A stretch of 64,000 nucleotides of DNA from Skeletonema tropicum (taxonomy: Eukaryota > Bacillariophyta > Thalassiosirophyceae > Thalassiosirales > Thalassiosiraceae). Where the stretch lies: contig CM074130.1 of NCBI GenBank assembly GCA_037178625.1, forward strand, positions 2,914,001 through 2,978,000, in the 5' to 3' direction. The translations under genes were made by a program, and so were the position numbers. Under the pieces are notes generated by a model. It had not been told where the DNA came from, made no database searches, and was given only the letters and a program-made list of their open reading frames with translations. Below are positions 51,471 through 61,512 of this stretch, in pieces. Position 1 is the first letter of the stretch, and each line of letters opens with the position of its first letter.

Positions 51471-52607
51471 TCATCGTTGAGCTTTCATCATACTGCAAAC
51501 CTTTTCACTTACCACATTTCCAATGCCCAGAAAGTACAAAATGTTCAAATGAGTGCCAAACAGTACCATGCTTAACACGCCGGTCAAGACGACACTGATT
51601 GCAGTTGCATATCCTTTCAAAACTGCGTCGGCGAACTTGAGCACTGCTGCCACTATTAGACCTCCAATTGCACTTACAAAAATGCTCACAAATGCTGGAC
51701 CATTGAATCCATGCCACAATCCTTTCTCAATGATAACATCAAGTTCAACTGTCATGCAGTAAAGACCCATAATAACGAGACTGACGAAGGCGAGTTGAAC
51801 TTGAGTATAAGCCAAACCATACTGATCTTTTTTTGAAGGCTCATTCTGCGACTTGGGAAGGTCGTCATTAATCTTCCGTTTTGCTTTGATGACTTTTTCC
51901 GTATACACGGATGCAAAGCCAGAACATGCCGCAATGCTCAACGTCGCAATTATTCCTTTGGTTGTGTCCATTTCAGTATCTTGCTTTCCACCACTGTCGA
52001 CATCCTTCATATTGCACAACATTACACCAACAGTCAGCAAAACTAAGCTAATCAGCTGTACTTTTTTAATTCTTCTGCGTAGAATGATTACAGCACAACC
52101 AGCCGTAGCTAGTAGTTTTGTTTGCACCAGTACGGAGAACACTGAAGCATCAAGATTGGACAGTGCGATGTACTCCAAGGTCATTTGTATACTATAGAGT
52201 GTCGCTGGAACGGCCATCAAAATTGTGTTGCGTCTGTCTTGTTTGATGAATTCCACGGCGCTCGAGAGAGGTTTCTTCTCCACAAAACCGATGTATAATA
52301 GAGATAAAACAAGCTTGACTGTCTCAACACCTAACACCGCGGCTGACGTAAGAAATTTGGGGTGTTCCTTCATCACAAACCTCAGTAGAAGGTTTTTGGA
52401 ACAATTCTGGACAGCTAGAAGGATTAAGACCTTGAGACCATTCGCAGAGATAGCTGAATTGGGTGGTTTAATCTCGCCGCTGTTCAATAGCCGCTGCTTT
52501 TCTTGAGCAATTGAGTCCGAAGAAACATTACTCTCTGATGAATGCGTCGACAATGTCATCAATTCGGCGGTAGAATTGCGTGGGGTACTATTGGTTGTGA
52601 GGGACAT
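51471..52607 (-). CDS. nucleotide-sugar transporter (SLC35A-like)
   Basis: About 378 residues from the ATG at 52607 (MSLTTNSTPRN); the frame is open further upstream but with no ATG. After a Ser-rich tail, about ten membrane helices follow: VLILLAVQNCSKNLLLRF, VETVKLVLSLLYIGFV, the long LYSIQMTLEYIALSNLDASV and FSVLVQTKLLATAGCAVIIL, VQLISLVLLTVGVMLCNMKD, IIATLSIAACSGFASVYTEK, AFVSIFVSAIGGLIVAAVLK and YATAISVVLTGVLSMVLFG. The YIALSNLDASVFSVLVQTKL region and the KGYATAISVV end are typical of UDP-galactose/CMP-sialic acid transporters in the Golgi. The C-terminus after GIGNV is uncertain because of a possible 20-nt intron (see findings). Confidence 0.88.
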   Translation of the reverse strand: MSLTTNSTPRNSTAELMTLSTHSSESNVSSDSIAQEKQRLLNSGEIKPPNSAISANGLKVLILLAVQNCSKNLLLRFVMKEHPKFLTSAAVLGVETVKLVLSLLYIGFVEKKPLSSAVEFIKQDRRNTILMAVPATLYSIQMTLEYIALSNLDASVFSVLVQTKLLATAGCAVIILRRRIKKVQLISLVLLTVGVMLCNMKDVDSGGKQDTEMDTTKGIIATLSIAACSGFASVYTEKVIKAKRKINDDLPKSQNEPSKKDQYGLAYTQVQLAFVSLVIMGLYCMTVELDVIIEKGLWHGFNGPAFVSIFVSAIGGLIVAAVLKFADAVLKGYATAISVVLTGVLSMVLFGTHLNILYFLGIGNVVSEKVCSMMKAQR

Positions 52608-52995
52608 CTTGTTGTTTTCTGGTGTTGCGTAGTTGCTTGGCTTGGGAGCCTCTACAGTATGTTTGGATGGAAGCTGGCGCAAAAAAATGACATGTGGTCA
52701 TGATGATGTTGTGTTGTGTCTTGTTGGGTGTGGAGGTGGGTAGTTTGCGGTATTACACGTCATCATTTGGCCATTGTTGTCGCCATTTTGGGTAGATAAT
52801 TGTGTCATAACCAAAAGGGAGTCCTTGGAGCTGAGCCGGGAAATGACCGCTCCTCCTCGTCGGAGCTCGGACTCTCTCTAGGCTCGGACTCCCGTTCCGT
52901 CAGGGAAGAAAAGGCTACTAAAAGTAGCATCTGCAAGCATACTTTCACTTAGAATGATAGCTCAAGGAAGTACATTATGACTTATTCAGTGAATT
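52608..52995. other. intergenic with GC-rich inverted repeats
   Basis: 388 bp between the transporter start and the S49 peptidase stop. A GC-rich patch at about 52818-52902 holds GGGAGTCC and GGACTCCC arms, and two copies of GCTCGGACTC (about 52865 and 52882); it may form a hairpin near the 3' end of the peptidase gene. Confidence 0.45.
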
Positions 52996-54884
52996 TTACC
53001 CCGAGAAAGAATAACTGCGTTGGCTGTGTAACGAAGCAAAATGGTGAACAAGGTTCAAGGCGCCAACAGCACTTCCAACTCGAAACAAAGATGCAAATGT
53101 CTGGCAAATGCCTGGGCCAAATTGCTTGATCTTGGATGTGAGCTTTGCTCTTCCCTCAGCATCCAACCCTGATAGTAGATCTAGTGGAGACAACCTGAGC
53201 CCAAGTTGTGAGCCTCTATATGGCATCAAACGTAACACTCTATCCCCTGCTTGTACCCTCTCTGCAATATATTCATCCGATGTCACTACTCTGTCTACCA
53301 AACCTAACTCGCACGCTTCTCCTCCAAGGAAAACTGCACCCGTTGCTACCTTGTCAAGCCATTCTCGTGAGCCTGAGAGATTGCGAGACGTTGTAACCCA
53401 CTTTTGAAAAGCTTGGTGAATAACGTTCGCATCATCCTGGGCCATTTCAAGTTCTTCGGGCGTTACCTCTCCCAATGATTTCAAAGGCGCTTTGTTTTTC
53501 CCTGCCTTGATTATCAACGGTTTGATCCCATTCTTTGAAAGAATATCATGAAGATTTACTGTCTCCATGAGTACCCCGATGCTGCCTACCATTGCAAATG
53601 GGGCTGCAAACAACTGTCCAGGCGTCGCTTGACTAGCCATCATATAGCCTCCACTAGCAGCAACACGGTCAACACAAACAGTGAGCTTGATTTGTGGTTC
53701 ATTTCTCAGCCGAGACAACTGGGACGCGGCAAGACCATAATCTTGAACGGTTCCGCCCGGACTGTCCAGTATGAGAAGAATCTCCAGCTCGGCTCCAATG
53801 GCTGGGCGGATTCCTTTGACAGTTCGCGAAGTGGCCAGATGTGGCAAGTGTGAAATCGCTCGTCGTCTATCAGTGTGATCACGATGTTGTTCGATTAGAA
53901 AGCTCACTGTATCGCGCAACTGTTCAGCCATGCCGTTCCCAACACGAGAATCAGGTTTCATGTCAACAATTATTACTGTTCTGTTATACAGCTCTCCGTT
54001 GCCAATGGACGGAGGTTCCATTGTCAATGATTCCTCTGTTGTGTCCATCGAAATTTCCACGTTTTCTTTTCTTCGTCTATGAAAGATTCTTTTCCATCTA
54101 TACTTTCGTACTCCTGGAGGTGGTGATGCCAGTGCTTGCATTAATGCAGACCCATCTCTCCTATAGCGATCGTTTACTCTTTCAAATGTGTAATGTTGAG
54201 CTGTAGATGGGATATAGGCATCCGAGTGACTGCCTTTGAAAAAATCCAAGATTTGAGTTGTGAATGATAGAAGAACCAGACGTAGCAGCAACGACAAAAT
54301 GGAAGGTGGTGGCGGAGGGCTGTTTGGAGGAAACATCCCTGGCCCGAATGGTGATGGCGGTGATTGTTGAGGTGGGATTGGAACCAGTGCTTTAAGAACA
54401 GTCGACAGAAGGGACGGTGATTGTGGCTGTGGTTTCCGATTCGTCATCACCACATATGGAGGTGGGCGAGCATAAGGGTTGTGTGCATGTTGTGGAACAG
54501 CTTTGTTCCCTTCGTGAAGCGTTTGGTTCGTCGAGGAAGATGATTCAGGACGGTATTACTCCATCTTCATGGTCACTTTGAGTTGAGTTTGTTGTATCAT
54601 CAGCCTATCGCAGGAACTACTTGTTCTCCCTCAACTCTGTCTCCGCTGTCTTCAAGTGAATTGTCTGATGGATCTACGTCTCTTGTCTCAGAGTTTTGAC
54701 TGTCTTCATCATCGGCTTTATCTTTGAAATCTGGCGAGTCCTCTGGTGCATCTGCAGGAACTGATGATTGTTTGCCTGCCTTGATCGTTTTGGTCCAAGG
54801 CTTTAACTTAGATCTAGCAGCCGATGCGATTGAAGTTGAGAGCAGCAATAATGCCACCAGCAACTGCCTCTTCCTTAACAGCAT
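52996..54884 (-). CDS. S49-family signal-peptide-peptidase-like serine protease
   Basis: About 628 residues with two +1 breaks (near 54600 and 54557). It begins with a signal peptide (MLLRKRQLLVALLLLSTSIASA), an acidic linker, a Pro-rich stretch, and one hydrophobic segment (ILSLLLRLVLLSFTTQILDF). The catalytic domain has VIIVDMKPDSRVGNGMAEQL, LLILDSPGGTVQDYG, the nucleophile in VDRVAASGGYMMA, MVGSIGVLMETVN, and GKNKAPLKSLGEVTPEE. This is the SohB/SppA clan, a Ser-Lys protease that clears signal peptides or membrane fragments. No Phe follows the cleavage site, so ER or secretory location is likelier than plastid. The second-frame ATG at 54453 would miss the signal peptide. Confidence 0.85.
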
Positions 54885-55285
54885 GTTGGTAGGTAGGTCT
54901 CAAGCAAGCCACCCACACAAGGAGTTCACTGGAGGTAAGTAAGTTGTGGGAGGTTGTGGGCGGTGGTGCATGATTGATGGTCGGTACGATAGCTTGGATC
55001 TTGGATCTTCGAGTGTCGAGTGGAAAGTGGAGTGATGAATATTTACCTCTTGAACAAAGATATAAGTATTTTGATTTTGACTTTGGTGTTGTTTTCCATA
55101 TGATTACATACCATTACTTGTTAATGAATAATGATTTACCCCTATTATCAAAGTTGGAAGATACCGAAGAAAAGTTTTCACCCTCGCTTGGATAGTCAAT
55201 TGCAAGGCAAGTAGGTAGGATCCTCCAAGTTGTCTAACTATCTATTCAATTGCATTAGGTTACATACACAAATACATACAATCTT
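54885..55285. other. intergenic
   Basis: 401 bp. The only open frame (54974-55195, 73 codons, no ATG) has no features and is not called. A direct GGATCTTGGATCTT repeat is near 54994-55007. Confidence 0.4.
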
Positions 55286-56570
55286 TTAGAAAGAATCCAT
55301 CAATTGAGCTACGTTCCACCCATGATATGTTGGGAAATTAGCTTTCACTGACAGAACGAAAGGGTGAATTGACAGTGCCGCAACAAGAGAGGCCACACAA
55401 TTTGGATTGGAAGCAGAACTCTCGTAGTCTTGCGCTGGTGGTCCATCCATAGGATTCAGAACAAGCTCGAAGGAATAGTTACCACTTCGAGCTTTTACAA
55501 ATAGAGTGCTGAACATTGTGCTGCAGACATGCTTTGATTCAATTCCATTCTTGAAAATTTCTCTCCAGAATCTATGACGCAAGTTATCTGGTGCAGCATT
55601 TGCAGTTGCTGTAAGAGAGAAAACATCAGATATTGAAGGGATGTCAATAGTACTCTCGTCTAATGAGTACTTCAACTTCTCTTGTGCATCCATTTTCTGA
55701 AACCATCCAACTTCGCCCATATCTTGTAATGTCGTTCGTAATTATGTTGACAACTTCTAACAAATCTGATTCTTCTTTCATCCCGCCCAACTCTGGAGTG
55801 AAATCAACTATTATTATCCTCTCCCAGTGATTGATCATTTCTGTGGCGTTTGACTTCTTTGCTTTTTGTTCTTGGCTAAATGGAATTGACCAACCCTTAC
55901 TCAAGACCTCGTCAATTGTTCCCGAGTGGATTTTTGATACATCTGGCAATGGAACACCTATCAAGGAACCTCCAAAAGAGTCAATAACGTCTCGACCTTC
56001 ATCTGAGGTTGTCGATAAAACTAAACACAATTCATCGTGAGAGGAAGATACAAGCATTGCTTCTTCTTCGAGCTTATTGAAAGAAGCAACAATGTCGTTG
56101 AAATCAAGATGTCCTTCTCCGCACACCAAGAATGGTACAGCTAAAGTTTCGTCGTCGTTATAGGATGCTCGAGTCAGACTCTGTTCTTCACTTCTCATTA
56201 TTGTGTCGGCTGTATTCCAGGTATGTTGAACTATATCATCCCATATGTCTTCCGATGTATAAACGTGGCCAGAACTTCTTTCAAAAGATGCTCTTGACTT
56301 GATGATATCCTCTCCACTACTTTGGATAGATACTCTTCTCATAGAAGGCTTACTCTTTGCATGGATGCTCGTTGTTTCTTGGGCTGTGGAAACCTTTTCA
56401 TCTGTCATTCTCTCCAGCTCACTGTCTAGACTTGAACGCAGCACCCGCTGAAAGTGCTCGAGAGAGAAGAATTGCTCAGGAGCTGAAGAGGACTTCACAA
56501 GCGAAATGGAAACCGTTTCATAAAACAACAACACAATGGTGCTCGCCTTCCTCCAGCTTAAACCAATCAT
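55286..56570 (-). CDS. secreted or endomembrane protein, unknown function
   Basis: 427 residues after one +1 break near 55723. The N-terminus from the ATG at 56570 is signal-peptide-like (KASTIVLLFYETVSISLV). The rest is mixed alpha/beta with hydrophobic strands: LAVPFLVCGEGHLDFNDIV, DELCLVLSTTSDEGRDVIDS, IIIVDFTPELGGMKE, and a C-terminal FELVLNPMDGPPAQDYESSA then HPFVLSVKANFPTYHGWNVA. I recognise no domain; it reads like a protein limited to stramenopiles. It shares a 344-bp divergent promoter with the plastid Omp85 gene. Confidence 0.6.
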
Positions 56571-56914
56571 TTTTGCTTTACTATCTTCGTCGTGCGTGCT
56601 TCAAAGTAGAGGCACTGACGCTCCTACAACATCATGGCCTTCGCTTTGGCTCTTAGCTGTTTGCAAAATTTTGTGAGATGAGAGCACCGGGTTTCCGTTC
56701 GATCGCAGCAAAAAAGTGAGAGACAGTCAGTGTCGCAATGAAGATTCGAGATGAGATCCTTTTCTTGGCTTGATTGCTATATACAATACTGTAAGCATGT
56801 GTGACACGCATCAACATCAAGCTAAGTGCCTATGTAATATGCCAAGTGCATCTCACTGTACTTGCAGCACCTTCCACCACCACATTCTGCCACATCATTG
56901 AGCCTCCACCTACC
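56571..56914. promoter_or_regulatory. divergent promoter interval
   Basis: 344 bp between the secreted unknown and Omp85. Nothing specific is recognised. Confidence 0.4.
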
Positions 56915-59326
56915 ATGAAACAACCCTGGCGTTCACAGCCTCGATGTCCTTGGCGCGGCATTTTTCTTGGTAGTAGCACTATGCGGTTTCATCCTTGCGC
57001 TGCTCTTTCACTACCTCCTCGGTATAACGCTGGAAGAGGAAGTAATTTAGGTGGAGGCGGGAAATCTCCACCGCCGTGGCACCGCATCAATGGTCATGAT
57101 AGCGGTGATGAAAATGACCATCCGTCTAATTTTAATCTAGCATGTTTCTGGGTTGCATCATCATGTGATGAAGATGACGAGCATGCACCGAGCCATACAT
57201 CACAACATCATGCATCAAGTATACCAGAAGATGGTCAATCTACAAAAGATGCAGATGTGCTGAGAACGCGTGGTGGAGATGCTGCTGTGAAACAAAAAGC
57301 AACCAGCAGCAGCAGCAGCAGCAGCAGCAAAAATGTTGCTGACTCCATCAATGATGCATTGGATTCACTCCAGAAGATCATGATACGACCATTTCAAGTA
57401 GTTGGTCAGCGCATACCATCTTCACTGCTGAACAAAAAGAAAGGTGGTACATCATCAGCATCAGCTGAAGACCAGGAGCAAGTACTGAGGTCAACAAAGA
57501 TTCTATATGTCACCGCTCCTGAGTCGGATTTACTTCCACCAGATATAATTACACAATCTGCAACTGATGCAGAGCTGGTTGGAGGCACATTGAATCCAGA
57601 GGCGTTAGAACTAACAGCCACTGCCATCAATAGATGGTATGCAGATAATGGATACGTATTGAACAGTGTTACGGGGGCTACACTGATTCCGTTTGCTACT
57701 GATAATAATGATGGTAATGATGAAAACAGCTCAGAAGGCCGTGTAGAACTCAAAGTGAAAGAGGTGAAATTGGCAAAGACTAGTCAAAACTCCTCGTTCC
57801 AGTAAAACTTCGGCTCGTTCAACGTGTCGATAGTGACAGCGATACAATTGATCAAAGCAGTCTCATATCTCTACCATCACAGTCTGGTGAAGCGCCAGCG
57901 CTCTTCAAAAGCACATCTGGTTGCACTCGACCAAACAAAATCGCGCGTATGACAAAGCTTGAGCCTGGGTCGCACTTACGGATTCTTCCAGAGCGATGGT
58001 CTAGGCTAGTCGCATTTCCTGGCGGTATGTTTGGGGCAGGAGGGGGTCGATCTGCAATCTTCTCAAACATACATGCAGTTCGTCCGATTCCGGAAGAGTC
58101 ATCGCAAGAGAACACAGTGAGTGTGGAGATTTTAGCAACCGAAAACAAACCATATGCTGCTCTTGAATATGGCGTGACAAAAAGCCTTTACTCTGATAAA
58201 TGGGAAGGAGAATTCGATTTAAAGCATACAAATGCTTTTGGTGGAGGAGAAGTAGCTACTATCAATGTGAGAAAGGGGCAGAGCAATGGAAGGAACAATA
58301 GTCGCAGTACTGAGAAAGACGAAAATATTAAATGGGCACAGCGGCTGAACGACGGGCCACTGAGTTGGAGGAATGTCCGTCAAGGACAACTATGCAGGCT
58401 ACGACTTGAACCGTATTTCACGAAAATATTGGTGCAGGTGGACGTAGAAAGAAGCAGCAAATCCACATCTAACAAAGAAACAGTAAATGGTGAATCAGGC
58501 GGAAACCCGATGCGTGTTGGCGGAACGATGAGATTAAGACTGCCTTACATCGATGTTCAAAGCAAATGTAGTATCTGCGACATTTGAGCGTATCAATGCA
58601 CAGTCTATTGCTAGCGCATCTGTTGGCATCGGACCATATCGGTTTAATCCTCTCCGTTCACTATATTCGACCTTGTCCGCTTCGATCACGTCTGGAGTGA
58701 GAACCAACTCTGATGGAAGTGCTGGAGCTGGTGTGGTTCCATACGCTGCTGGTACACTGACTTCTCATCAAATTATGCCTTTAAAGTCTTCTCCAGTAAC
58801 TTTAGCTGTGAGGCATATTGCTTCAGGAGGAACAAAGAATCTACCACGTCATGAGGCTATCTCATTAGGGTCTTTCAGTCGAAGGTGAGAGGTTACAAGT
58901 ATAATTATCGATCTCAAACAATTGACTCTGCGTGTATTGAAGAAGGAGAAGAACAGCAAGATCAAGGAAGATGGCAAGCTCTCAAGACACTCTGCAGTGG
59001 TGGTAAAGGTGCAAATGTTAGCCCTCAGATTGCTACATCAAAGGCATTATCTGGGACGATGGAACTTCGAGTTCCATTTCAGGCGGCAGATGAGGGCTTA
59101 CAACCGATCCTCTCTGGGACATTCCTTTTGTTTGGAGACTGGTCTTTGACTCAAGCTCATACCCCATCTTTAGCTACAGAAAAGGAAAATAGACCTTCTC
59201 GCTTTTCAAGCGCAGGAGTAGGTCTGAGAAAAGTAGTGCAGGGAATACCTTTGAAAGTTGATGCTTGCGTCACAGAACACTGGGTCAAAAGGCATTTTCT
59301 TCGGTATTGGTGGTCAAGAATTTTAG
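56915..59326 (+). CDS. Omp85-family outer-membrane channel of the plastid envelope (Toc75/OEP80-like)
   Basis: About 803 residues. The first 160 are low in complexity (His/Asp, then a SSSSSSSS run). A POTRA-like region follows (NPEALELTATAINRWYADNG, YVLNSVTGATLI, GRVELKVKEVKLAKT), then beta-barrel strands (YAALEYGVTKSLYSDKWEGE, LKHTNAFGGGEVATINVRKG, SLGSF, VRGYKYNYRS) and the closing VDACVTEH... GIFFGIGGQEF, ending in Phe like bacterial outer-membrane barrels. Frame steps: -1 near 57800, +1 near 58570, -1 near 58885, +1 near 59275; the sum is zero and the stop becomes 59326. Omp85 moves proteins across the second-innermost plastid membrane in diatoms. The VRGY motif of the barrel lid loop is present. 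Confidence 0.82.
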
Positions 59327-59338
59327 CTAATACATACT

Positions 59339-60974
59339 TTATTGCAACTTCGCGATCGCCCAATTGAGATGTGCCCTCAGCTGTCTTGCCGCAGGCAAAC
59401 GCATATCTCGTGGAACTCCCACTCGATCTCTCAAATAAGATAAACTCATCGCAATTTTATCGATAACCTCGTCTCCTTCGTTCTTCCATACTGATGACTA
59501 AGTCGGCCAATGCCTTAGTCGCATGCAGCAATTTCCTCATCTGTCTCCGACAACAACTTATTGCAAACAACTATCATGGCCGCATCGAACGAATGGTTTA
59601 ATAGATTCATTCGGTACAGCGTTGGGGTCTGAAAGGGGTGCCCCGTAGCTACGGCCGCTCTTTCCTGCTCCTCTTGACGCGAATGCAATAATTGCTTCAA
59701 AGTTTGATGTAACTCTTTCCACTGCCTCACGCTTGGCAGCTGCTTCATCTCCTGCCCAGGTCCAATCAGGTTCGATTCCGTTATTGTCCGGAGCAAGAGG
59801 TAGATTCCAGCTCCCATTCAAACCGTTGATAGCATCCTGAAACGGTTTACTTCCTTCTTCACTCACACAACCACCTAGCTGAGGAGGTAAATCCCAACAA
59901 TGTGTATAGTAATCGCTTTTCGTGAGCTGATAAGAATCAAGAGTTTCCATAGAATCGAACCAACGGTTGACTGCTGGAAAGTTTGTTGCCTCTCCATTCG
60001 CCACACGGATCTGGAACCCTTTGAAATAAAGCAATGATGCGCACATTCTTTCCAAGAATGGTGCGAACATCGCATCGACGATGGATACTTTTTCTCCGAG
60101 GAAGAATCCCTCCGCTTGAAGCCGTAAGAGCATTTTCTACCTCAAGTCAAAGTAGAGATAAAATTATTTCGCATTCTTCCATCAGGAGTGTCTCTGGATG
60201 TCAGCCAATACATCCATGCAGAGAAAAGTTGGCGCTCCAGACGAAGCAATGACTTGAGCACTCATTCTCACGTCAGGTTCAGTCGGGATCAGTGGATTAT
60301 TGTCAGGAAACTTCTCTTCCAATGCATACATAATGTCGTTGCTTTGATTGTACGTCACTCCATCAATAATGGCAACAGGAATAGCGCCACTAGGCTTGCA
60401 GTCTTTGAAACGAAGCTGGTTTATCACCATAACATCTCATATTGATTTTCTCTACCTTGTATGGGATTCTCTTCTCCTCTAGAGTCAACCAAACTTTTTG
60501 ACAGTAAGGGCACCACGAGGCAGAATCACGGTACAGAGTTACCCTCACATCTTCTTCTTTATTACTCTCGTCAAACAATCTAAGTTTGTGTAAAGGTGAT
60601 GCGATCCCATAGCCCTTCTGTAAGTTGCTGCGGAATTTGCGCTCCTCGGCTGTTTGCTTCGATTCTAAAGAAGATCGAACTAAGCTAAGATTCAAGCGCT
60701 CAGAAGCTAAGATCGTCTCTGTTTGTGAAGTGAGTTGAGCCAACTGATCCTGTGAGACAGAATTCATCATTCCTTCTTGCTGTAGGTTAGATATTTTGGA
60801 CGCAACGTTGCCAAAAAGAGATTGAAATGGGTTGTCTGATTCGAAGAGAGAGGTGCTTGTACTGAAAGTCCGTGCAGATGGAGAGTTTTGACGACTGGTA
60901 GTGAATGCAGTTGAGGTCGATTCTTCCGATGAGAAGAGCACAAAAGCGATGGCAAGCGAACAAATGTTCATCAT
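59339..60974 (-). CDS. plastid-targeted glutathione S-transferase-like protein
   Basis: About 543 residues. The leader [27 protein letters not shown] is a plastid bipartite signal. The thioredoxin-like GST N-domain starts at [20 protein letters not shown] with a CPYC motif, then [14 protein letters not shown] and [20 protein letters not shown]. The helical C-domain includes [39 protein letters not shown] and the tail [20 protein letters not shown]. Seven +1 breaks are needed (near 60376, 60242, 60153, 60113, 59592, 59521, 59480), the densest in the window; the length modulo 3 agrees. The CPYC site suggests redox (glutaredoxin- or DHAR-like) chemistry. The stop is 12 bp from that of the convergent Omp85 gene. 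Confidence 0.82.
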
Positions 60975-61512
60975 TGAGAAAGTATGAGTCGATGATCTAC
61001 TTAATGACGTTCGAGCTGCAAAGCACTAGGTATACTACCTACTCGATGAACATGGTGCATAGAGGTGGGTTATTGCATTCGTCACAGCCGCGCTTTTCTT
61101 CGAGTTGAGTTTTGAGTTTTTTTTAGGGTGACAAAAGAGTGGTCTCCTCAAGCAAGGACTCCCGGGTAGAAACACGAACTGTGTATGATTTGCGTGCTGC
61201 ACTCCAGTACTTAGATGCATGCAGGGCAAGTAGATGATACTGCAACTGTCCGTGAATTTGTCTAGGTAACACATTCTATCCTACTTCTTTAAACAAAAAT
61301 TATCCAGCCACAAGAGAGAGAAGCAATAAATTGAATCAATGTAAAGATGTTGGGAGCGTAAAAAAAGTTTCAGTGTGATAATGCTAGCAAGACCAAATTA
61401 AACCTCATCAGGTAACAACGAAAATATCGTTGAATTCACCTATGCAACAAAAATGATGAACAATAATATTAGTTATAAATCAAATGCAACCAAGTATAAA
61501 AGAAAAAGAAAC
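60975..61512. other. intergenic, GST promoter to satellite boundary
   Basis: 538 bp, AT-rich. No gene seen. It separates the last gene from the satellite array. Confidence 0.5.

Noticed and set aside
54974..55195. 73-codon frame between the S49 peptidase and secreted orphan genes
   Set aside because: It does not start with ATG and has no domain, codon or neighbour support.
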